Below are positions 7,524-13,270 of a DNA stretch of 13,270 nucleotides, piece after piece. Made by a program: the position numbers and the translations under genes. A model generated the notes under the pieces. That model was not told the origin of the DNA and searched no databases. It was given only the letters and a program-made list of their open reading frames with translations. Numbering within the stretch: the first letter of the stretch is position 1; each line of letters opens with the position of its first letter. This stretch comes from RGIG4140 sp045635565. Its GTDB lineage: Bacteria > Pseudomonadota > Alphaproteobacteria > CAAHEQ01 > UBA3637. The DNA lies in NCBI GenBank assembly GCA_045635565.1, contig JAZTVX010000071.1:1-13270 (forward strand), read 5' to 3'.

Positions 7524-8551
7524 TGAGTACAGTCAAAAAACGGTCAAAATGGTCTATCTTTAAACAAAATAAACGAGCCTATATATCTATGTGGTTGCTT
7601 GTCATTATTGTATGTGTCTCTTTTCTTGCCCCGTTTTTAGCAGACAGCAAACCCTTGGTTTTAATGTATCAGCATAAGTTGTATTTTCCGATGATGCAGT
7701 TTGTATCTGATGACATGGTTGGAGGCAATTTGCCAACTGAAGCTGTTTACACCGATACTTTAACTCAAGAAAAAATCAAAACGGATGGCTGGGCTGTTTT
7801 TCCGTTGATACCGTATTATTATGACACTGTTGATTATTTTAGCCCAAATCCGTTTCCGTCGCCACCGAATGCTCGACATTGGCTTGGTACGGATGATCAG
7901 GGGCGTGATGTGTTGGCACGTTTATTGTATGCGTTGCGTTTGAGTTTTATTTTTGCTGTTCTTTTGACGTTTTTTTCAGCACTGATAGGCATTACAGTCG
8001 GGGCTGTTCAAGGATATTTCGGGGGACGAACGGATTTATTGATTGGTCGTTTTTTAGAAATGTGGAGTTCTTTACCTCAATTGTTTATTTTGATTATTGT
8101 ATCGAGTTTGATAGAGCCGGGATTTGTGACATTACTGATTGTTCTTTTGTTGTTTGGGTGGACATCATTAACCGGTGTTGTTCGAGCAGAATTTTTAAAA
8201 ACACGGGGATTAGATTACGTTAAATCTGCCAAATTATTAGGGGTGAGTGATTTTCGTATTATGATACGCCATATTTTACCCAATGCTTTAGTTGCAACGG
8301 TCACATACATTCCGTTCATGTTGGCCGGTGGAATTGTGGCTTTATCTGCTTTGGATTTTTTGGGTTTAGGATTACCGGTTGGCACGCCGAGTTTAGGTGA
8401 ACTGATTCGTCAGGGAAAAGAAAACTTATCAGCCCCATGGTTGGGATTGACTGCCTTTTTTGTTTTGACGACGGTTTTATCTCTATTACTTTTCATCGGT
8501 GAGGGAATTCGGGATGCTCTTGATCCACATCAAGGAGAAATACACACATGA
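7523..8551 (+). CDS. yejE: peptide ABC transporter permease YejE
   Basis: The second membrane subunit of the Yej peptide importer, 342 residues. A cytoplasmic basic N-terminus precedes the first membrane helix (about 20-40), then comes a long periplasmic loop (about 41-115) typical of YejE, ending in FPSPPNARHWLGTDDQGRDV (111-130), the DppC/OppC-family signature. Five hydrophobic segments follow. The EAA loop reads LKTRGLDYVKSAKLLGVS (225-242) with HILPNA after it, then LSALDFLGLGLP and LDPHQG at the end. The ATG overlaps the yejB stop by one base and the stop overlaps the yejF start (ATGA), so the three subunits are translationally coupled. Confidence 0.95.
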   Translation: MSTVKKRSKWSIFKQNKRAYISMWLLVIIVCVSFLAPFLADSKPLVLMYQHKLYFPMMQFVSDDMVGGNLPTEAVYTDTLTQEKIKTDGWAVFPLIPYYYDTVDYFSPNPFPSPPNARHWLGTDDQGRDVLARLLYALRLSFIFAVLLTFFSALIGITVGAVQGYFGGRTDLLIGRFLEMWSSLPQLFILIIVSSLIEPGFVTLLIVLLLFGWTSLTGVVRAEFLKTRGLDYVKSAKLLGVSDFRIMIRHILPNALVATVTYIPFMLAGGIVALSALDFLGLGLPVGTPSLGELIRQGKENLSAPWLGLTAFFVLTTVLSLLLFIGEGIRDALDPHQGEIHT

Positions 8552-10053
8552 ACATTCTTGAAATCAAAAAGTTGTGGGTCCGTTTTCAAAAATTTTCCGT
8601 TGTACGGGGTGTTTCTTTAGCCGTTAAAGAAGGAGAATTTGTTGCTTTGGTCGGAAGTAGTGGTTCCGGCAAATCGACATTGGCACATGCTATTTTGCAA
8701 TTAAATCCTGCTGTTCGCTGTGATGGGGAAATATTTTACAAGCGTCAAAATTTACTCGGTTTATCAGAAGATAAATTGCGTCTAATTCGAGGTTCAAAAA
8801 TTGCCATGATTTTCCAAGAACCGATGACCAGTTTAAATCCGCTCCATACTATTGGTAAACAGTTGATGGAAATTTTTACAATACATGGTGAAACAGGTAC
8901 TCGCAAACAAATTATGGATTTGCTTAAATTGGTTGAATTGCAAGATATTGACCGTATCTATCATTCTTTTCCACATGAATTATCCGGCGGGCAACGACAA
9001 CGTGTCATGATTGCCATGGCTTTGGCCGGAAAACCGGATATTTTAATTGCTGATGAACCGACAACGGCTCTTGATGTGTGCGTACAGGCTCAAATTTTAC
9101 GATTATTGAAAGTATTACAACAAAAATTGGGATTGGCGGTTTTATTTATCACGCATGATTTAGATATTGTACGAAAAACAGCAGACAGAGTTTATGTCAT
9201 GCGAAGTGGTCAAATCGTAGCAACAAAACTACCCGAAGCAGAACAAATACCTATCAGAACAATTATAGAACCGGATGAAAAACCGGTGTTGTCCGTACGG
9301 AATTTATCTGTTCATTACGGGACGTTTGAAGCCGTTCAATCTGTTTCCTTTCGTATATGCTCCGGCCAAACAGTCGGGATTATCGGAGAAAGTGGTTCCG
9401 GAAAATCTTCTCTTGTCCAAGGCTTAATGCGATTGATACCGGCGAAGGGACAAGTGTTATTAAACGAGCAAGATTTTTTCACCTTAAAAGGGAAAGTATT
9501 AACACAGGCTCGTTCACAAATACAAATGGTTTTACAAGATCCGGCAGGTTCCTTAAATCCCCGATTTAATGTGCGACAAATTGTCGAAGAAGGGCTGCAA
9601 GTTCATTTTCAAAATTTATCTCGTGAAGAACGATTTCAACGAATTAAAACGATATTAAAAGCCGTTGACTTGAAATTAGATATATTGGAACGATATCCCC
9701 ATGAATTATCCGGAGGGCAACGAGCACGGGTTGCATTGGCACGTGTGTTGGTTTTGAATCCCAAAGTGTTGGTGTTAGATGAGGTTACTTCATCTCTGGA
9801 TATTAAAACACAAAAACAGTTAATTGATTTACTGCAACGTTTACAAAAAAAATATAAATTAGTATATATCTTTATTTCACATGACATGAAAATTATTCGT
9901 CAGATGAGCGATTATATTCTTGTTATGAAATCTGGTCGTGTCGTGGAGCAAGGACGAGCCGACAATATGCTTACTCATCCAAGACGGGATTACACAAAAC
10001 AATTGATAAAAGCCGGATTATTACACATCAATCTATATGGTATTCCAATCTGA
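8548..10053 (+). CDS. yejF: peptide ABC transporter double ATPase YejF
   Basis: The ATPase of the Yej importer, with both nucleotide-binding domains in one chain of 501 residues (E. coli YejF is about 529). Domain 1: Walker A GSSGSGKS (36-43), signature LSGGQRQR (145-152), Walker B ILIADEP (165-171), switch His203. Domain 2: Walker A GESGSGKS (280-287), signature LSGGQRAR (387-394), Walker B LVLDEV (408-413), His445. The proline usual after the Walker B glutamate is Val413 in domain 2, and the D-loop reads SSLD; the catalytic Glu is kept, so both sites look usable. Last gene of the metG-DHODH-yejBEF run. No hairpin terminator follows, so some transcripts may continue into the pilin-like gene 64 bases on. 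No yejA gene lies here; the binding protein must be elsewhere or replaced. Confidence 0.95.
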   Translation: MNILEIKKLWVRFQKFSVVRGVSLAVKEGEFVALVGSSGSGKSTLAHAILQLNPAVRCDGEIFYKRQNLLGLSEDKLRLIRGSKIAMIFQEPMTSLNPLHTIGKQLMEIFTIHGETGTRKQIMDLLKLVELQDIDRIYHSFPHELSGGQRQRVMIAMALAGKPDILIADEPTTALDVCVQAQILRLLKVLQQKLGLAVLFITHDLDIVRKTADRVYVMRSGQIVATKLPEAEQIPIRTIIEPDEKPVLSVRNLSVHYGTFEAVQSVSFRICSGQTVGIIGESGSGKSSLVQGLMRLIPAKGQVLLNEQDFFTLKGKVLTQARSQIQMVLQDPAGSLNPRFNVRQIVEEGLQVHFQNLSREERFQRIKTILKAVDLKLDILERYPHELSGGQRARVALARVLVLNPKVLVLDEVTSSLDIKTQKQLIDLLQRLQKKYKLVYIFISHDMKIIRQMSDYILVMKSGRVVEQGRADNMLTHPRRDYTKQLIKAGLLHINLYGIPI

Positions 10054-10072
10054 CAAGGCTGATAAAAAAAAC

Positions 10073-10101
10073 TTGATTCTTATATAAAAACAGGTTAAAC
10101 T
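10073..10101 (+). promoter_or_regulatory. probable promoter of the small prepilin-like gene
   Basis: TTGATT (10073-10078) and TAAACT (10096-10101) are separated by 17 bases, in the 64-base gap between yejF and the pilin-like gene. Each box matches the consensus at four of six positions, weaker than the two divergent promoters but with the same spacing. Confidence 0.45.
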
Positions 10102-10117
10102 GAAAGAAAGGTAGGTT

Positions 10118-10711
10118 GTGAAAAAAGACGGGGGGAAGATGTATCGTATGCAACATCTGTTCAAAAAGAACCAATCCGGACGCAGTATGATTGAAATGCT
10201 GGGTGTTTTGGCTATTATTGGCGTTTTAACTGTTGGGGGGTTACAAGGTTATGAATATGTGATGAAACGGCATCGTATATCAACAACCATCCAACAAGTT
10301 GCCGTTGCCATGCAATCGGCACGTGGTTTGTTTTTAAAAAAAATTACATCAGATGATATCGATGAAAACGGTTGTATTCCTATTCGTTACGTGATGCAGG
10401 GCGTTGATTTGTGTGAAGAAGGAAACGATAGGTCCTTTAAAACGGAAATTGGGGCATGTGTTTCTGTCTGTCGGAATGCTCGAGGCATATGGTATATGGA
10501 TATATCATTTGATAATGTACCGACCGATGAAGATTTAATAACGGTAACGGATTGTCGAACAATTTTGTTATCGCAAATTGCCAAGGATGGTTTTTTGACC
10601 GATCCTGACGGTACAATCAGTACGTATGATAATTTAGAAGATATTGCGGCGGTTTGTGATTTATTTTCTGCATCTAACAGAGGTAATTCTTCAGATTCTT
10701 CTGACGAATAG
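10118..10711 (+). CDS. type IV prepilin-like protein with six cysteines
   Basis: The N-terminus holds a class III (prepilin) signal: a short basic leader ending SGRSMIEMLGVLAIIGVL, where cleavage after Gly21 would leave Arg at +1 and Glu26 at +5, followed by a hydrophobic helix and GGLQGYEY. This predicts processing by a prepilin peptidase and a stalk-helix protein at the inner membrane or in a pilus-like fibre. The remaining body has Cys86, 99, 114, 118, 146 and 180, enough for three disulphides, and an acidic serine-rich tail. The start is uncertain: GTG at 10118 has AAAGG about 7 bases upstream; ATG at 10139 or 10148 would use the GGGGGA run at 10131-10136. The VP(T/S)D segment near 134 and a Cys-containing segment after it look related to the N-terminal domain of the protein at 10847-13156. 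Exact role unknown. Confidence 0.85.
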   Translation: MKKDGGKMYRMQHLFKKNQSGRSMIEMLGVLAIIGVLTVGGLQGYEYVMKRHRISTTIQQVAVAMQSARGLFLKKITSDDIDENGCIPIRYVMQGVDLCEEGNDRSFKTEIGACVSVCRNARGIWYMDISFDNVPTDEDLITVTDCRTILLSQIAKDGFLTDPDGTISTYDNLEDIAAVCDLFSASNRGNSSDSSDE

Positions 10712-10754
10712 TTAAATCATCGAATATGTTATTTCATTTTGTTATGTATAGAAT

Positions 10755-10778
10755 AAGCCCGAAATAATTTCGGGCTTT
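10755..10778. terminator. hairpin terminator between convergent prepilin-like genes
   Basis: AAGCCCGAA (10755-10763) pairs with TTCGGGCTT (10769-10777) around the 5-base loop ATAAT, and T follows. It lies 43 bases past the small pilin-like stop and beyond the end of the convergent large gene, so it may act on both strands; the T tracts are short on both. Confidence 0.7.
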
Positions 10779-10846
10779 AGCATAATAGCGCTATTGTGAA
10801 AATATACGTCCTATACCTATAATATTATTCATATTCTATATACCGA

Positions 10847-13156
10847 TCATGATTGTGTATTATTTAAACTACAATATCCATCTGTACCATATTTTCGATT
10901 TAAACATCTTTCACATTCTGTTGGCGTTGTGGCAATAGGTGTAGTGATATTGCAGGTATAACAAACATTGTCATTTCCGGAAAACATACCTGTTGAACAT
11001 TCCCGAAACACACATTCATTGCCAACCAATGTTCGATTAGGGCAAATTGTTTCACATCGTGAGGAATCTCCGCCCAACATATTTAGCGAGGAACGCTCAT
11101 TACATGAATAACAAATCCCGTCAAGATTGTGTAACGGTTTCCCTTCTGTGTAAGTACCGGGTGTATCACATTTTAACATACATTTGTTATTTTGATAATA
11201 ACCTAAAACTCGTTCTGGGCATTTATCACATTCTGCTTTGCTTGCCATTGTCCAGTAATTACCGGCATCTGTGCATGACAGACAGGTATTTTCATTTGAT
11301 TTAAATTGATTTTTTTCACAAGTATTTAAAACGCATTTTCCGTCAGAGGTAACTTTTCGTTCGGTTGGACAAGCCGTTGTACATTTTTCCTGTTTCGGTA
11401 ATGCTTGTGGTGTATTACAGGCATAACAATTACCATTTTCATCCATTAACGGTTTTTCTGTTGTTGTGCAATAATCTTTTAAGAAACATTGCTGCCCAAT
11501 CAAAATCCGATTAGGACATTCTTTTTTACACCGTGAATCATCTCCGCCTCGCATATCCACTTTTTCGGAAGTGATACATGTAAAACAAATCCCATCAAGA
11601 TTATGTAATGGTTTTCCTTCCGTGTAAGTACCGGGTGTATTACATTTTAACATACATTTGTTATTTTGATAATAACCAAAAACTCGTTCTGGGCATTTAT
11701 CACATTCTGCTTTAGTTGCCATCGTCCAGTAATTACCGGCATCTGTGCATGATAAACAGGTATTTTCACTTGTTCGGAATTTTCCTGAACCACAATCATT
11801 TAACACACATTTCCCGTCAGAAGCAACTTTTCGTTCCCTGGGACAAGCCGTTGTACATTTGTCCTGTTTTGGCAATGCTTGTGGTGTATCACAGGCATAA
11901 CAATTACCATTTTCATCCATTAACGGTTTTTCTATTGTTGTGCAATAATCTTTTAATAAACATTTCTGTCCAATCAAAATCCGATTAGGACATTCTTTTT
12001 TACACCGTGAATCATCTCCGCCTCGCATATCCACTTTTTCGGAAGTGATACATGTAAAACAAATCCCATCAAGATTATGTAATGGTTTTCCTTCTGTGTA
12101 AGTACCGGGTGTATTACATTTTAACATACATTTGTTATTTTGATAATAACCAAAAACTCGTTCCAGGCATTTATCACATTCTGCTTTGGTTGCCATCGTC
12201 CAGTAATTACCGGCATCTGTGCATGATAAACATGTTCCTGATGTGTTTTTAAATTCATTTTTATGACATTTTAAAGAACAATATTTACCACTCATAACAG
12301 TTCTGTTTTCGCAAATAGAACCACATAAATAGGAATTTTCAACTGTAATCAGATTGTCTTCATCACAAGCATGACAAACACCGTTTATATCCCACAAAGG
12401 TGTTTCGGGCAAACAACATTGTCCCATAATATTACAACATTTACCATCTTCAATACTGTTACAGCAAAGTTCACCTAAAACATTATCATGTGAACAGCAT
12501 ACCAATTGTTGGGGATTGTCACTATCTTTGACACATTGTTCCTCTGATGTACAAAATGTCACACATAATCCATTACCACATGTCCCACATCGACAATCAT
12601 TATCAAGACGACATCTATCTGTTTTGTGCCGATTTTCTTCTTCTATTTCTTCTTTTTGTGTCATATCTTTATAAAATTCATAAACTAATTCAACAGACTC
12701 TTCCGAATCACAAATTTGTGCGTTACCTGTATATTCCGTGATACCGACAAACACAGAGTACGGAGCAACCCAATGGGACTGCAATAACAATTTGCAAATA
12801 TCACTCGGCACATCAGAAAGAAATATTTCAAAATAATCAATGTACTGCGGACTCATTCGAGCCATAATCGGATACCCCCAACGAGTCACATTACCTAATT
12901 CCATATCGATTTCACCAATATAATTTGCTTCAATCAGTTTTTCCATTTTATAAGAGATATTACTGGCACGCATATTTAATTCGTGGATTGTTTCATTGGC
13001 AATATACTTATTGAGTGCCAATTGATATCCGTAAATGCCACCTATTGTTAACACCCCTATCACAGCCAAAACACCAAGGATTTCAACCATACTACGACCG
13101 GATTCTTGTGTGTTTTTGTTCAAAAAACGATGTAAAAAAGGCAATTTGCGAATCAT
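10847..13156 (-). CDS. prepilin-like protein with granulin-like and tandem Cys-rich repeats
   Basis: This 769-residue protein is not one I can name. Leader: residues 1-20 are basic and end in SG; SGRSMVEILGVLAVIGVL (19-36) predicts prepilin-peptidase cleavage after Gly20 with Glu25 at +5, then a membrane/stalk helix to about 45. Residues 46-165 form a pilin-like domain with few cysteines, and a charged linker follows (165-181). From Cys182 on it is Cys-rich: a CRLDNDCRCGTCGNGLC block, four CC pairs (220-221, 231-232, 240-241, 247-248), a half module (251-308) and 158-residue units starting at 309, 467 and 625. No C-terminal anchor is seen. An extracytoplasmic, disulphide-bonded surface or pilus-tip protein is the likely reading, by inference. 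The start is well supported by GGAGG (13165-13161) 5 bases from the ATG. It converges on the small prepilin-like gene. Confidence 0.85.
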   Translation of the reverse strand: MIRKLPFLHRFLNKNTQESGRSMVEILGVLAVIGVLTIGGIYGYQLALNKYIANETIHELNMRASNISYKMEKLIEANYIGEIDMELGNVTRWGYPIMARMSPQYIDYFEIFLSDVPSDICKLLLQSHWVAPYSVFVGITEYTGNAQICDSEESVELVYEFYKDMTQKEEIEEENRHKTDRCRLDNDCRCGTCGNGLCVTFCTSEEQCVKDSDNPQQLVCCSHDNVLGELCCNSIEDGKCCNIMGQCCLPETPLWDINGVCHACDEDNLITVENSYLCGSICENRTVMSGKYCSLKCHKNEFKNTSGTCLSCTDAGNYWTMATKAECDKCLERVFGYYQNNKCMLKCNTPGTYTEGKPLHNLDGICFTCITSEKVDMRGGDDSRCKKECPNRILIGQKCLLKDYCTTIEKPLMDENGNCYACDTPQALPKQDKCTTACPRERKVASDGKCVLNDCGSGKFRTSENTCLSCTDAGNYWTMATKAECDKCPERVFGYYQNNKCMLKCNTPGTYTEGKPLHNLDGICFTCITSEKVDMRGGDDSRCKKECPNRILIGQQCFLKDYCTTTEKPLMDENGNCYACNTPQALPKQEKCTTACPTERKVTSDGKCVLNTCEKNQFKSNENTCLSCTDAGNYWTMASKAECDKCPERVLGYYQNNKCMLKCDTPGTYTEGKPLHNLDGICYSCNERSSLNMLGGDSSRCETICPNRTLVGNECVFRECSTGMFSGNDNVCYTCNITTPIATTPTECERCLNRKYGTDGYCSLNNTQS
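10997..11284 (-). repeat. 158-residue Cys-rich repeat, unit 3 (first part only)
   Basis: Residues 625-720. The first sub-module (CLSC to LDGIC) is nearly identical to units 1 and 2; the second (CYSCNERSSLNMLGGDSSRC) is clearly diverged but in register. After residue 720 the register is lost by 3 residues and a different CxxC ending follows (CYTC at 732-735). Confidence 0.85.
11285..11758 (-). repeat. 158-residue Cys-rich repeat, unit 2
   Basis: Residues 467-624, 474 bases, in exact register with unit 1. The protein copies differ at only a few positions, for example K to Q and L to F near the middle (GQKCLLKD against GQQCFLKD). The 125-base perfect match with unit 1 points to recent duplication or gene conversion. 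Confidence 0.9.
11759..12232 (-). repeat. 158-residue Cys-rich repeat, unit 1
   Basis: Residues 309-466 of the large prepilin-like protein, 474 bases, beginning CLSCTDAGNYWTMATKAEC. It is built of three sub-modules that each start with CxxC (309, 366 and 419). Its stretch at 11970-12094 is identical, base for base, to unit 2 at 11496-11620. Confidence 0.9.
12233..12406 (-). repeat. diverged half unit at the head of the Cys-rich array
   Basis: Residues 251-308 (ETPLWDINGVCHAC onwards) align in register with the last part of each full unit (EKPLMDENGNCYAC at 409-422, exactly 158 residues later). The DNA has diverged much more than between full units, so this is an older copy. Confidence 0.7.
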
Positions 13157-13210
13157 AAAACCTCCGTTAAAATAATCTCAAAAAAACAAAACCTTCTCAT
13201 TAAAAAATGT

Positions 13211-13249
13211 GTCAAAAAAAGGTACGTTTTTTTGACGCTTTTTTTTGAC
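13211..13249. repeat. inverted A7/T7 repeat with a third half-site, upstream of the large prepilin-like gene
   Basis: GTCAAAAAAA (13211-13220) and TTTTTTTGAC (13227-13236) form a perfect 10-bp inverted repeat around GGTACG. A third copy, TTTTTTTGAC, lies at 13240-13249, exactly 13 bases after the second. It is 54-93 bases upstream of the ATG at 13156, in the leader or promoter region. Operator, bent DNA or an AT-rich hairpin are all possible; no matched -35/-10 pair could be placed with confidence. Confidence 0.55.
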
Positions 13250-13270
13250 AGACGAACAGGGCTTTTAGTG

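Noticed and set aside
10784..10795. Perfect palindrome AATAGCGCTATT as an operator
   Set aside because: It lies between convergent gene ends just after a hairpin terminator, has no promoter nearby, and 12-bp palindromes arise by chance; no support for a function.
10997..12406. Repeats suggestive of a CRISPR or satellite array
   Set aside because: The period is 474 bases, the copies are adjacent without spacers, and all lie in one long open frame; this is a coding tandem repeat.
13187..13215. TTGACA on the minus strand (13215-13210) as -35 of the large prepilin-like gene
   Set aside because: At 16-18 bases downstream there is only a GTTTTG-like sequence, not a -10 box; the TTGACA is part of the inverted A/T repeat.
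1..13270. tRNA, rRNA, riboswitch or insertion sequence
   Set aside because: No cloverleaf, ribosomal RNA segment, transposase-like frame or terminal inverted repeats were recognised by reading; intergenic gaps are all below 160 bases.

Overview
The window looks like chromosomal DNA from a low-GC, Gram-negative alphaproteobacterium. The order rpoZ - rel(spoT) - acpS, the long acidic RpoZ of alphaproteobacterial type and the YejBEF transporter point that way. The SGRSM(I/V)E prepilin-like leaders and Cys-rich surface-type proteins resemble what I recall from uncultured gut (RF32-like) Alphaproteobacteria; that narrower placement is inference. No rRNA, tRNA, CRISPR array or insertion sequence was recognised.

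Left part (1-3420): the 3' end of a Cys-rich protein gene on the + strand, closed by a hairpin terminator, converges on a minus-strand operon rpoZ -> rel -> acpS. It encodes RNA polymerase omega, a bifunctional (p)ppGpp synthetase/hydrolase with HD, synthetase, TGS, RIS and ACT parts, and holo-ACP synthase. Gaps are only 17 and 2 bases.

Middle (3420-10053): a compact divergent promoter region drives rpoZ leftwards and metG rightwards. Both promoters have TTGCT(C/T) boxes with 17-base spacing. The + operon is metG (methionyl-tRNA synthetase without the C-terminal tRNA-binding appendix), a divergent dihydroorotate-dehydrogenase-like gene, and yejB, yejE and yejF (peptide ABC importer), with short gaps or overlaps. 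The DHODH-like protein has lost the usual catalytic serine and part of the orotate-binding set, so its activity is uncertain. No yejA solute-binding gene is present here.

Right part (10054-13270): two convergent genes for proteins with a type IV prepilin N-terminus (SGRSM(I/V)E...). The first is a small six-cysteine pilin-like protein with its own probable promoter. The second is a 769-residue protein in which the pilin stalk is followed by a granulin-like Cys-Cys ladder and then by a tandem array of 158-residue Cys-rich units. The units are in exact 474-base register and share a 125-base stretch with no mismatch, so the array is recent and could change length by recombination. Upstream lies an unusual set of three GTCA7-type half-sites. 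With the Cys-rich fragment at the left edge, the window holds two or three members of what looks like an expanded, poorly described family of pilin-anchored Cys-rich exported proteins. This is the most interesting content of the window.
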